From the NCBI RefSeq assembly GCF_042678305.1, contig NZ_JBHUDT010000001.1: a DNA stretch of 64,000 nucleotides; one strand, given 5' to 3'. The notes beneath the pieces were generated by a model. It was given only the letters and a program-made list of their open reading frames with translations, was not told the origin of the DNA and searched no databases. Each line of letters begins with the position of its first letter. Within the stretch, counting starts at the first letter, position 1. The position numbers and the translations under genes were made by a program. Of the stretch, positions 41,847 to 51,567 are shown piece after piece. This stretch comes from Gelatiniphilus marinus (GTDB lineage: Bacteria > Bacteroidota > Bacteroidia > Flavobacteriales > Flavobacteriaceae).

Positions 41847-44054
41847 ATGTCTAAAATTATTTATACCAAAACCGATGAAGCACCAGCTTTAGCAACTCGT
41901 TCCTTTTTACCCATTGTTGAGGCTTTTGTGAAGTCTTCCGGAATTCATATCGAAACTAAAGATATTTCGTTGGCAGCAAGAATACTAGCTGCTTTTCCAG
42001 ATTTTTTAAACGCAGATCAACGTGTTTCAGACGATTTAGCCTTTCTTGGCGAATTAGCAAAAAAACCCGAAGCCAATATTATAAAGTTACCAAACATTAG
42101 TGCTTCAATACCGCAATTAACCTCAGCGATAACAGAGTTGCAATCACAAGGTTTTGGCATTCCTAATTACCCCGATGAGCCTAAAACCAATGTAGAACAA
42201 GATATAAAATCGCGTTACGATAAAATTAAAGGCAGTGCAGTAAACCCAGTTTTACGCGAAGGAAACTCAGACAGACGCGCTCCTAAAGCCGTAAAGAATT
42301 ATGCAAAAAAGAACCCACATTCTATGGGCGCATGGTCTAGCGATTCTAAAACACATGTGGCAACCATGAGCCATGGCGATTTTGCGCATAACGAAAAATC
42401 TGTAACTTTAGAAAATGCTACAACTGTAAAAATAAAACATATTGATGCTAACGGAAACAATACCATTTTAAAAGACAACTTAGCATTATTACAAGGCGAA
42501 ATTATTGATGCCACAGTATTAAGCAAAAAAGCTTTATTACTTTTTTTAGAAGAACAAATTGCAGATGCCAAAACAAAAAACGTGTTGTTTTCACTACACA
42601 TGAAAGCAACTATGATGAAGGTTTCAGACCCTATTATATTCGGCCATACCGTTCGTTCTTTTTTTAAAGATGTATTTACAAAACACCAAAAAACATTTGA
42701 AGAAATTGGTGTTGATGTTAATAATGGCTTTGGAAATTTACTAAGTAACATACAAACATTACCAGAAGCTAAGCGCAGCGAAATAGAAGCTGATATTAAA
42801 ACTGCCTTTAAAAACGGCCCAGATTTAGCCATGGTAAATTCAGATAAAGGTATTACCAATTTACATGTTCCAAGCGATGTAATTATTGATGCATCCATGC
42901 CAGCCATGATTCGTACCTCGGGACAAATGTGGAATGCCGAAGGCAAACAACAAGATACCAAAGCTGTAATTCCAGATAGTAGCTATGCCGGAATTTATGC
43001 TGCAACCATAGATTTTTGCAAAAAACATGGTGCATTCAATCCTACAACCATGGGCACGGTACCTAATGTTGGATTAATGGCACAGAAAGCCGAAGAATAC
43101 GGATCGCACGACAAAACCTTTGAAATCCCTTCAAACGGTACGGTACGGGTTATTGATGCTTCGGGCAAAACTATAATCGAACATACAGTTGAAACAGGAG
43201 ATATTTGGCGCATGTGTCAAGTTAAAGATGCGCCTATTCAAGACTGGGTAAAACTAGCCGTTACTCGCGCCAAAGCATCGCAAACTCCAGCCGTTTTTTG
43301 GCTAGATAATAACAGAGCGCACGATGCAGAACTTATTAAAAAAGTAAATACTTACTTAAAAGACCACGATACAGATGGTTTGGATTTAAGAATCTTATCT
43401 CCAGTCGATGCCACAAAATTTACCTGCCAAAGATTAAAAGATGGTAAAGACACCATTTCTGTTACAGGTAATGTGCTACGCGATTATTTAACAGACCTGT
43501 TCCCTATTCTAGAAGTAGGTACAAGTGCAAAAATGCTGTCCATTGTACCTTTAATGAATGGCGGCGGGCTGTTTGAAACGGGCGCTGGCGGATCGGCACC
43601 AAAACACGTACAACAATTGTTAGAAGAAAACCACTTGCGCTGGGATTCTTTAGGTGAATTTTTAGCACTTGCCGTTTCATTAGAACATTTTAGCGAAGTG
43701 AATAATAATACAAAAGCCAAAATATTGGGCGAAACCCTAGATGATGCCACCGATAAGTTATTGGAAAACAAAAAAGGCCCATCGCGTAAAGCCGGCGAAC
43801 TGGACAATAGAGGCAGCCATTTTTATTTAGCCATGTATTGGGCCCAAGAATTGGCAAATCAAAATACAGATGCAGCTTTAAAAAAGGAGTTCTCAGTATT
43901 AGCAAAACAATTAGCAGATAATGAAACTGCTATTATAAAAGAATTGACAGAAATTCAAGGAAAGCCAACAAATATTGGCGGCTACTACAAACCAAACGAA
44001 ACTTTAACAAACCAAACCATGCGACCAAGCAAAACGCTTAATAGCATATTATAG
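41847..44054 (+). CDS. icd: Monomeric NADP-dependent isocitrate dehydrogenase
   Basis: This is the large single-chain isocitrate dehydrogenase (735 residues) of the TCA cycle, unrelated in length to the dimeric type. Seen: NSDRRAPKAVKNYAKKNPH with the substrate-binding SDRRA, MKVSDPIIFGH, NVGLMAQKAEEYGSHDKTF, FWLDNNRAHDAEL, GGLFETGAGGSAPKH and ENHLRWDSLGEFLA. All are characteristic. It has its own promoter and terminator. Confidence 0.96.
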   Translation: MSKIIYTKTDEAPALATRSFLPIVEAFVKSSGIHIETKDISLAARILAAFPDFLNADQRVSDDLAFLGELAKKPEANIIKLPNISASIPQLTSAITELQSQGFGIPNYPDEPKTNVEQDIKSRYDKIKGSAVNPVLREGNSDRRAPKAVKNYAKKNPHSMGAWSSDSKTHVATMSHGDFAHNEKSVTLENATTVKIKHIDANGNNTILKDNLALLQGEIIDATVLSKKALLLFLEEQIADAKTKNVLFSLHMKATMMKVSDPIIFGHTVRSFFKDVFTKHQKTFEEIGVDVNNGFGNLLSNIQTLPEAKRSEIEADIKTAFKNGPDLAMVNSDKGITNLHVPSDVIIDASMPAMIRTSGQMWNAEGKQQDTKAVIPDSSYAGIYAATIDFCKKHGAFNPTTMGTVPNVGLMAQKAEEYGSHDKTFEIPSNGTVRVIDASGKTIIEHTVETGDIWRMCQVKDAPIQDWVKLAVTRAKASQTPAVFWLDNNRAHDAELIKKVNTYLKDHDTDGLDLRILSPVDATKFTCQRLKDGKDTISVTGNVLRDYLTDLFPILEVGTSAKMLSIVPLMNGGGLFETGAGGSAPKHVQQLLEENHLRWDSLGEFLALAVSLEHFSEVNNNTKAKILGETLDDATDKLLENKKGPSRKAGELDNRGSHFYLAMYWAQELANQNTDAALKKEFSVLAKQLADNETAIIKELTEIQGKPTNIGGYYKPNETLTNQTMRPSKTLNSIL

Positions 44055-44078
44055 TACCTAATCTATATATTTTGTTAA

Positions 44079-44107
44079 AAGCCTCTAAAATTAGGGGCTT
44101 TTTTTTA
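44079..44107 (+). terminator. icd terminator
   Basis: AAGCCTCTA and TAGGGGCTT form a nine-base stem (one G-U pair) with loop AAAT, followed by TTTTTT. Confidence 0.85.
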
Positions 44108-44126
44108 TTTTTATAAAAAAAACTGC

Positions 44127-46502
44127 ATGAAAAATTTTATGCTATGGTTTACTATGGCCATATCGTTTTATAGCCTCTCTCTAAATGCTCAAGAAAAATT
44201 TACGCTAAGCGGAATTATTTCAGAACAAAAAAGCAACGAAACACTTATAGGTGTTAACATTATTTTCCCAGAAACCGGAACAGGAACCACAACCAACGAA
44301 TATGGTTTTTATTCCATCACATTACCAAAAGGTACTTACTCTGTAATTATTAGTTACCTTGGTTACAAAACCATAACACAAACCATTGAATTAAATAACG
44401 ATATTTCCAAAAACATAAGTTTAGTTGAATCTCTAGAAAGCTTAAACGAAGTTATAATAACAAAGAATGTTGAAAAACTAAGCATTAAAAACCCGCAAAT
44501 GAGTGTTAATACTTTAACCTCAAACACCATAAAAAACATTCCCGTTGTGTTGGGCGAAGCCGATATTGTTAAAGCCATTACCCTTTTACCAGGTGTTACC
44601 AATGCAGGCGAAGCCTCTTCTGGCTTTAATGTTAGGGGCGGTTCGGCAGATCAAAATTTAATCCTTTTAGACGAAGCTGTTATTTACAACTCTTCGCATT
44701 TGTTTGGTTTCTTTTCGGTTTTTAATCCAGATGCCATTAAAGATCTGCGCTTGTATAAAGGCGGAATTCCAGCACGTTACGGTGGTCGTGTATCTTCGGT
44801 TTTAGACATTTACCAAAAAGAGGGCAACAGTAAAACCTTTGGGCTTAACGGTGGTATTGGTATTGTAGCTAGCCGATTACTTGCCGAAGGCCCTATTAAA
44901 AAAGATAAAGGTGCTTTTCTTTTTGGCGGAAGGTCCAGTTATGCCCATTTATTTTTACCACTTTTCGACATTGATAACATTGCCTATTTTTACGATTTAA
45001 ACACCAAACTGAATTATAAGATAAACGACAGAAACAACATCTATTTATCGGGCTATTTTGGTAGAGATGTTTTTAGAATACAGGATGCTTTTGAAAATAC
45101 CTATGGCAATTCGGTATTGAATTTTAGATGGAACCATTTATTTTCTGCTAAACTGTTTTCTAACCTATCACTAATTTATTCAGATTATTATTATGGCTTA
45201 AAACTCAATTTTGTAGAATTCGATTGGGTTTCTGGCATCCAAAACTTTAATATTAAATACGATTTTAAACATTATTTAAACGATAAACTAAAATTGCAAT
45301 ACGGCCTTAATGGCATTTATTACAAATTTAATCCCGGGGAAATAAACCCAACTGTGGAAACTTCGGGCATAAATCCGTTTAAACTTATAGACAAGTACGC
45401 TTTTGAAAACGCTTTTTATTTTGATGCTGAACATAAAATTTCGGATAAACTGGCGTTATCGTACGGGTTAAGATGGAGTTCGTTTTTTCGCTTGGGGCAA
45501 GACGAACTTAATGTATATGAAAACAATCAAGCTGTCGTTTTTAACGCCAATTTTCAAATTTACGAAGAAGCCAATCCTATTGGTACAGAATCATTTAAAC
45601 GTGGCAATGTGATTGAAAAATTCTTCAATTTAGAACCGCGTTTTTCAGCAGCTTATCAAATCAATTCAAACAGTTCTGTAAAAGCTAGCTATAACAGAAT
45701 GAGTCAATATTTACATTTATTATCGAACACAAACTCGCCAACACCGCTAGATGTTTGGACACCAAGTGGTAGATATGTAAAACCCCAATTATTGGACCAA
45801 TACGCTTTGGGTTATTTTAAAAATTTTAATAATGATGCATATTCATTAGAAATTGAAGGTTTTTATAAAACCATAAAAAACAGGATAGATTATATTGATG
45901 GTGCAGATTTAATAGCAAACAACGCTATCGAGCAGGTTATCCTTAACGGAAAAGCTAGAGCTTACGGCTTAGAATTTCTACTAAGAAAAAACGAAGGCCG
46001 ATTTAATGGTTGGTTGGCGTACACACTCTCTAAATCTGAGCAAAAAACCCAAGGCAGAACAGCAAACGAAACAGGTATTAACAACGGCAATTGGTACAAT
46101 ACACCTTATGATAAAACGCACGACATCTCTTTAACGGGAAGTTATAAATTAAATGATAGTTGGGAAATTAACTCTAATTTTATATTCCAAACGGGGCAGC
46201 CAGCAACTTTCCCCAATGGTCAATATGTTTATAATGGTATTAATATTCCCAATTATGGCCAGCGCAACGAAAGCAGATTACCATCGTACAACAGACTGGA
46301 CGTTTCGTTAAAATACCAGCCAAAACAAGCAAAAAACAAAAAGTGGAAAAGCCATTGGGTTTTTGGTTTTTATAATATTTACAATCGTAAAAATGCGGCT
46401 TCAATAAATTTCAGTCAAAATACAACAACAGGCTCAAACGAAGCAACGCGTTTATCAATATTTGGCATTGTGCCATCAGTTTCTTATAATTTCAAACTAT
46501 AA
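44127..46502 (+). CDS. TonB-dependent receptor (with DUF4249 partner)
   Basis: This 791-residue outer-membrane receptor has a signal peptide ending LSLNAQ, a carboxypeptidase-regulatory-like domain (25-110), a plug with GFNVRGGSADQNLILLDE and RYGGRVSSVLDIY, then a barrel ending in a C-terminal aromatic-rich strand (SYNFKL). It is followed four bases later by a DUF4249 lipoprotein, the usual pairing for this receptor subclass. The ligand is unknown. Confidence 0.88.
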   Translation: MKNFMLWFTMAISFYSLSLNAQEKFTLSGIISEQKSNETLIGVNIIFPETGTGTTTNEYGFYSITLPKGTYSVIISYLGYKTITQTIELNNDISKNISLVESLESLNEVIITKNVEKLSIKNPQMSVNTLTSNTIKNIPVVLGEADIVKAITLLPGVTNAGEASSGFNVRGGSADQNLILLDEAVIYNSSHLFGFFSVFNPDAIKDLRLYKGGIPARYGGRVSSVLDIYQKEGNSKTFGLNGGIGIVASRLLAEGPIKKDKGAFLFGGRSSYAHLFLPLFDIDNIAYFYDLNTKLNYKINDRNNIYLSGYFGRDVFRIQDAFENTYGNSVLNFRWNHLFSAKLFSNLSLIYSDYYYGLKLNFVEFDWVSGIQNFNIKYDFKHYLNDKLKLQYGLNGIYYKFNPGEINPTVETSGINPFKLIDKYAFENAFYFDAEHKISDKLALSYGLRWSSFFRLGQDELNVYENNQAVVFNANFQIYEEANPIGTESFKRGNVIEKFFNLEPRFSAAYQINSNSSVKASYNRMSQYLHLLSNTNSPTPLDVWTPSGRYVKPQLLDQYALGYFKNFNNDAYSLEIEGFYKTIKNRIDYIDGADLIANNAIEQVILNGKARAYGLEFLLRKNEGRFNGWLAYTLSKSEQKTQGRTANETGINNGNWYNTPYDKTHDISLTGSYKLNDSWEINSNFIFQTGQPATFPNGQYVYNGINIPNYGQRNESRLPSYNRLDVSLKYQPKQAKNKKWKSHWVFGFYNIYNRKNAASINFSQNTTTGSNEATRLSIFGIVPSVSYNFKL

Positions 46503-46506
46503 GTTC

Positions 46507-47322
46507 ATGAAAAAACTAGCATTCCTTATTATAATTAGCATACTTACAATGTCTTGCGAAGACGTTATTCAGGTCGATTTAGAGACTGCCGAAACCAGAT
46601 TGGTTATAGACGCCTCATTAAATTGGCAAAAAGGCACAACCGGTAACGTACAACAAATTAAACTATCGCTCACTGCTCCTTTTTTTGATGAAGTTATTCC
46701 ACCGGCAACAGGTGCAATAGTAACTGTAACCGATACCAATAACAATACCTTTAATTTTACCGAAGAAGGCAACACAGGCCTCTACAGAACCAATACCTTT
46801 ATTCCTGTAATTGGCACCAAATACACCTTAACCATTGTTTATAAAAATGAAGTATTTACCGCTACCGAAACATTAATACCGGTAACACCCATTGAATTTG
46901 TTGAGCAAAAAAACGATGGCGGTTTTGCAGGTGACGAAACAGAAATTAAAGCCTTTTATACCGACCCAAAGGATATTGAAAACTACTATTTATTCGAATT
47001 TAGAAAACCAGTAACAAACACTATTAACCTTGAGGTTTACGATGACGAGTTTACAGACGGCAATCGAATTTTCGCGTTTTATTCAGACGATGAGCTTATA
47101 AGCGGCGACCAATTAGAAATTATAAGTTACGGCATCTCCAGTAGCACCTACAGCTATCTTAATATTTTACTGCAACAAACCGACGACGAATCTGGCGACC
47201 CCTTTGAAACCCAACCAGCAACCGTAAGAGGCAATTGCATAAACACAACCAACGCAAACAACTACCCCTTGGGGTATTTTAGGGTTTCTGAAACCAGTAT
47301 TTTTTCTTACCTTGTAGAATAA
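46507..47322 (+). CDS. DUF4249 lipoprotein
   Basis: This protein has 271 residues from MKKLAFLIIISILTMSC; an earlier Met lies inside the receptor gene and gives no signal peptide. The lipobox cysteine is at 17. The mature part starts EDVIQVDLETAETRLVIDA, the hallmark of DUF4249, followed by a beta-rich domain. It is found with TonB receptors in Bacteroidota and is likely a surface or periplasmic partner of the receptor upstream. Confidence 0.87.
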   Translation: MKKLAFLIIISILTMSCEDVIQVDLETAETRLVIDASLNWQKGTTGNVQQIKLSLTAPFFDEVIPPATGAIVTVTDTNNNTFNFTEEGNTGLYRTNTFIPVIGTKYTLTIVYKNEVFTATETLIPVTPIEFVEQKNDGGFAGDETEIKAFYTDPKDIENYYLFEFRKPVTNTINLEVYDDEFTDGNRIFAFYSDDELISGDQLEIISYGISSSTYSYLNILLQQTDDESGDPFETQPATVRGNCINTTNANNYPLGYFRVSETSIFSYLVE

Positions 47323-47472
47323 CTTTATAATTTGAAATTAACCATTATGACTTAATTTTTGATGTATAGTTTAAAATAAATAAAATGTTTAAGACGATTT
47401 TAACTAAAATAAAATCTTACAAGTTTATATTTTATTTACTTTTACAAACAATCAATCAAGACTCAAAGTAAT

Positions 47473-48717
47473 ATGAACAAAAAAAAAATCGCCTTTATTT
47501 TTGGCGCAATCGTTTTATTAATTATTGTTTATTCGTTTTTTAGCTCCAATACCGATGAAGATGTTTCACTTACCGCCAAAGTAGTTAAAGGCACTTTTTT
47601 AAACGAAGTTTTAATTTCTGGCGAAGCACAATCTACAAGTTCAAAAGAAATCAATGGCCCTAGTAACGCAAGACGATTTGGTATCTACAATATAAAAATT
47701 CAAGATTTAGTACCTGAAGGAACCATTGTAAAAAAAGGGGGGTATATTGGTAAACTTGATGTGTCTGAACTTAACGGCAAAATACTTGATGCCCAATTAA
47801 ACCTTGAAAAAGCACAATCAAGATTTACGCAACAACAATTAGATACCACACTTACCCTAAAGCAAGAACGCAATTCCATCAAAGATTTATTATTTAATAT
47901 AGAAGAAGACAGTTTAGAATTAGAACGCTCTATTTATGAGCCGCCAGCAACCATTAGATCTTTAGAAATTAAAATTGAGAAAACAGCCCGGGATTTAAAA
48001 GAAAAAAAAGCAGACTACTCTATTAAAAAAAGACAAGCTAATGCAAAAATGATTGAGGTTGGCACAGAGGTTTCCAAAATTTCTAAACGAATAAAAGAAT
48101 TATTAGAATTACAAAAAGAATTCACCATTTATTCTGATGATGATGGAATGGTAACCTATATAAAGGAGTGGAACGGCACAAAAAAGAAAGTAGGGTCTAC
48201 AATATCGCCTTGGCAACCTGCCATTGCCAGTTTACCAGATTTAACTAAAATGGAATCGCGAACTTATAGCAACGAAGTTGACATTAGAAAAATAAAAAAA
48301 GACTTAACAGTAAAAGTTGGTTTTGATGCTTTCCCAGATATTGAGCTTGATGGCATTGTAACCGATGTTGCCAATGTGGGCGAGACTAAAGCAGGCTCGG
48401 ATATTAAACTGTTTCAGGTTTTAATTAAATTAAATGAAACCAACGAAAATATAAGACCTGGCATGACAACATCAAACAGAATACTAATTGATAAAAAAAA
48501 TGATGTTTTAATGATTCCGTTAGAAGCCGTTTTTGCCAAAGATTCCATTAGTTATGCCTATGTAAAATCTGGTTTATCCATAAATAAAAAACAAGTAGAA
48601 TTGGGTGCATCAAATAACGAAGTTGTAATTGTAAATAAGGGGCTAAAAGAAGAAGAGGTTGTTTATTTAAATAAACCCAAAGATTTAGAAGATAAAAGTA
48701 TAACGCTATTAAAATAA
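47473..48717 (+). CDS. HlyD-family efflux adaptor
   Basis: This 414-residue periplasmic adaptor is anchored by an N-terminal helix (about 6-24). A lipoyl-like half, a long coiled-coil hairpin (about 95-215, rich in Lys/Glu/Gln/Leu) and a beta-barrel part (about 225-410) follow, with KPKDLEDKSI near the end. It joins an inner-membrane MacB-like permease to a TolC channel, both directly downstream with spacings of one and six bases. Confidence 0.88.
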   Translation: MNKKKIAFIFGAIVLLIIVYSFFSSNTDEDVSLTAKVVKGTFLNEVLISGEAQSTSSKEINGPSNARRFGIYNIKIQDLVPEGTIVKKGGYIGKLDVSELNGKILDAQLNLEKAQSRFTQQQLDTTLTLKQERNSIKDLLFNIEEDSLELERSIYEPPATIRSLEIKIEKTARDLKEKKADYSIKKRQANAKMIEVGTEVSKISKRIKELLELQKEFTIYSDDDGMVTYIKEWNGTKKKVGSTISPWQPAIASLPDLTKMESRTYSNEVDIRKIKKDLTVKVGFDAFPDIELDGIVTDVANVGETKAGSDIKLFQVLIKLNETNENIRPGMTTSNRILIDKKNDVLMIPLEAVFAKDSISYAYVKSGLSINKKQVELGASNNEVVIVNKGLKEEEVVYLNKPKDLEDKSITLLK

Positions 48718-48718
48718 G

Positions 48719-50071
48719 ATGATAGACAAACTACTTTTAGACAAACTAAAATCTAATTTCACAGAGGCATTTTGGTTTATAAAAACAAATAAGGTTAGAA
48801 CCTTTTTAACAGCACTAGGTATAATTTTTGGTGTAGCTTCTGTAATTACCATGCTTGCCATAGGTAATGGAGCCGAAAAAGAAATATTATCGCAACTAGA
48901 ATTAGTAGGTGTAAATAACATTGTGGTTACACCCATACCCGATGAAGAAGATGAAGACGCCAAGGAAACCGATGAAAATGCTGGTGAATCTGAGCCAAAA
49001 CGATTTTCAAAAGGGTTAGACATACAAGATGCTTTAAGTGCCCAAAGAAACATTCCGAGTATAAAACTTGTTAGCCCAGAAATTATTTTAAACACGTATG
49101 TTATTAACAATGGCAGACAAAACTCTGTTAAACTCGTTGGTATAACCCCTTCGTTTTTTGAGTCTTCAAATATAAACTTAGAAAACGGTAAAAGTTTTTC
49201 AGAATTCCAAATTAAAAACGCCTTACCCGTATGTATTATAGGAAAAAAAGTTGAAAAAAAATTATTTACAGGCGAAAGCGCTTTAGGCAAACAAATTAAA
49301 GTTAAAGATGTTTGGTTAAAGGTAATAGGTGTTATTGAAGAAAAATTAATCTCTGATAAAGCACAAGAAAACTTAGGAATAAGAGATTTAAATGAAGACG
49401 TATATATACCCATAAACACATTTTTAGTACGTTACAAAGACCGCAAAATAATTAGTGATAAAATAGGGGCTAGAAATAGAAATCAAAATGGCCCTAAACA
49501 GAGGCAACCCAGAGGCAATTATCATCAAATAGATAAATTAACGGTACAAGTTTCAAATTCAAACGAGTTAAAAGCAACTGCCGAAGTTTTAAGCAAAATG
49601 CTAAAACGAAGACATAACGATGTGTTGGATTTTGAAATAGAAATACCCATCCAGCTCCTTAAACAACAACAAAAAACAAAGCAAATATTTAATATTGTTT
49701 TAATCATTATTGCAGGCATATCGCTATTAATTGGTGGTATTGGCATTATGAATATTATGCTAGCTTCGGTATTAGAACGCACCAAAGAAATAGGCATAAT
49801 CAGAGCCATTGGAGCCACAGAAGAAGATGTTATTCTACAATTTCTATCAGAATCTGTACTCATTAGCGTTGGCGGTGGAATTATAGGAATTATCGTTGGA
49901 GTTATGGGAGCTTACATTATTGAAATAGTTTCCGGTATAGAAACGGTTTTATCTTTAAATTCAATTTTGGTATCATTCTTTATTGCTGTTGCCGTAGGCT
50001 TGATATTTGGAATATTCCCCGCAAAAGCAGCCGCTAACAAAAAACCCATTCAAGCTTTAAGATCAGAATAA
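48719..50071 (+). CDS. MacB-like ABC transporter permease
   Basis: The 450-residue permease has an N-terminal membrane helix (FLTALGIIFGVASVITMLAIG region), a large periplasmic MacB domain (about 50-320) containing an acidic low-complexity loop (DEEDEDAKETDENAG) and three C-terminal helices with the FtsX-like fold (GGIGIMNIMLASVLERTKEIG). It has no ATPase domain, and no ATPase gene is adjacent, so a subunit encoded elsewhere must supply energy. It sits between adaptor and channel genes. Confidence 0.88.
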   Translation: MIDKLLLDKLKSNFTEAFWFIKTNKVRTFLTALGIIFGVASVITMLAIGNGAEKEILSQLELVGVNNIVVTPIPDEEDEDAKETDENAGESEPKRFSKGLDIQDALSAQRNIPSIKLVSPEIILNTYVINNGRQNSVKLVGITPSFFESSNINLENGKSFSEFQIKNALPVCIIGKKVEKKLFTGESALGKQIKVKDVWLKVIGVIEEKLISDKAQENLGIRDLNEDVYIPINTFLVRYKDRKIISDKIGARNRNQNGPKQRQPRGNYHQIDKLTVQVSNSNELKATAEVLSKMLKRRHNDVLDFEIEIPIQLLKQQQKTKQIFNIVLIIIAGISLLIGGIGIMNIMLASVLERTKEIGIIRAIGATEEDVILQFLSESVLISVGGGIIGIIVGVMGAYIIEIVSGIETVLSLNSILVSFFIAVAVGLIFGIFPAKAAANKKPIQALRSE

Positions 50072-50077
50072 TAAAAT

Positions 50078-51538
50078 ATGAAAAAAATACTCCTTCTTAT
50101 TATTGTTGTTTTTCCATTATTCAATAATGCACAGTCCAAAAAACTAACGCTTAACGAAGCGATTGAAATTGCTCGAAAAAAATCGCCCGATTATAAAATT
50201 AACCTAAACAGAAACCAATCCAATTACTGGCGTTACAGACGTTACAAAGCAAGTTTTTTACCAGAGCTTAGGCTTACCGCTACACTACCGCAATACACAA
50301 ATGCTGTAAATAGAATAACAAATGATGCCGGACAAGATATTTTTGTAACACAAAACCAATTACTTATAGAGGGCGGTTTGTCAATTTCGCAAAGTGTACC
50401 CTACACAGGTGGCACATTGTCCGTAAATACAAATTTAGAGCGTGTAGAATTATTTGGTCTAGACGATAATATCGGGTATTCTGTTGTTCCGTTTTCTGTT
50501 AATTATTTTCAACGTTCAATATTATTCAACGAATTCAAATGGGACAAAAAAATTGAACCACTCATTTACGAAGAATCAAAAAGAGATTTTATCGAAAACA
50601 TGGAGCGCATATCTGTTAGCACCTCCAATCGCTACTTCGATTTGCTAAAAGCGCAAATGCAGTTGGCCATTTCAGAAACCAACTTAAAAAATCAAGATAC
50701 CTTATTTCAAATAGCAAAAGGACGATTTAGAATTGGAAAGATTGCCGAAAACGAACTTTTGCAAATGGAGTTAAGGTTCTTAAATTCTAAAAATAGAGTT
50801 ACCACAAATACGGTCGAGTTAAAAAGAGCGTCACAAAATTTAGCACGCTATTTAGAATTAGATACCGAAGATTTAACCTTAGAAATTCCAGAAGACCTAC
50901 CGCTTTTTAATGTCGATGTAGATAAAGCTTTAAGTGAAGCGCAGTCTAACCGAAAAGCAGTTATAGAATTTAGAAGAAAACGGTTGGAGGCCGAAAAAGA
51001 AGTGGCATTTCAAAAAGGAAATAATAGGCTGCAATTAGCCATAAGGGCTAATTTTGGAATATCGCAAAATGGCGAAGATTTTAACAACCTTTTCAACAAC
51101 TTTAACAAACAGCAAAACGTTACAGTTTCTGTTGGCGTACCTATATTCGATTGGGGCGTATCCAAATCCAGACGCAAAATGGCTGAAGCTAATTTAGATT
51201 TAACCAACAATAATATCAACCAAGACAAGCAAGAATTTGAACAAGAAATTTATCTGCATGTTTTAAACTGGTCCAACCAAAGAGATTTTTTAGTTACTGC
51301 CGAAAAAGCTAAAGAAGTTTCAATGAAACGTTACGAAATTTCTAAAAAAAGGTATGTGCTAAACAAAGTAACCATTACAGATTTGAACATTGCTTTAGAA
51401 GAAAGGGATAAAGCTATACTTCAATACTTAAATTCTCTAGAAAATTTCTGGCGAGATTATTATATATTAAAACAACTTACGCTTTATGATTTTATTAATG
51501 ATAAAAAAATAGAAGTTGAAGATATTCTTTTTGATTAA
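50078..51538 (+). CDS. TolC-family outer-membrane channel
   Basis: This 486-residue outer-membrane efflux protein has a signal peptide ending NNAQ, then two internally repeated helical/strand halves typical of TolC (LTLNEAIEIARKKSPDY at the start of the first, LALEERDKAI-like helix in the second: here LNIALEERDKAILQYL). It completes an adaptor-permease-channel set that would span the envelope. The exported compound is unknown. Confidence 0.9.
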   Translation: MKKILLLIIVVFPLFNNAQSKKLTLNEAIEIARKKSPDYKINLNRNQSNYWRYRRYKASFLPELRLTATLPQYTNAVNRITNDAGQDIFVTQNQLLIEGGLSISQSVPYTGGTLSVNTNLERVELFGLDDNIGYSVVPFSVNYFQRSILFNEFKWDKKIEPLIYEESKRDFIENMERISVSTSNRYFDLLKAQMQLAISETNLKNQDTLFQIAKGRFRIGKIAENELLQMELRFLNSKNRVTTNTVELKRASQNLARYLELDTEDLTLEIPEDLPLFNVDVDKALSEAQSNRKAVIEFRRKRLEAEKEVAFQKGNNRLQLAIRANFGISQNGEDFNNLFNNFNKQQNVTVSVGVPIFDWGVSKSRRKMAEANLDLTNNNINQDKQEFEQEIYLHVLNWSNQRDFLVTAEKAKEVSMKRYEISKKRYVLNKVTITDLNIALEERDKAILQYLNSLENFWRDYYILKQLTLYDFINDKKIEVEDILFD

Positions 51539-51555
51539 AACTCGCTAATAATTCA

Positions 51556-51563
51556 TACTTTTG
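51556..51563 (+). promoter_or_regulatory. Promoter -7 element for murQ
   Basis: TACTTTTG matches TAnnTTTG and ends four bases before the murQ ATG, so the message would be leaderless. TTG lies 22 bases upstream (51531-51533). Confidence 0.6.
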
Positions 51564-51567
51564 AATT

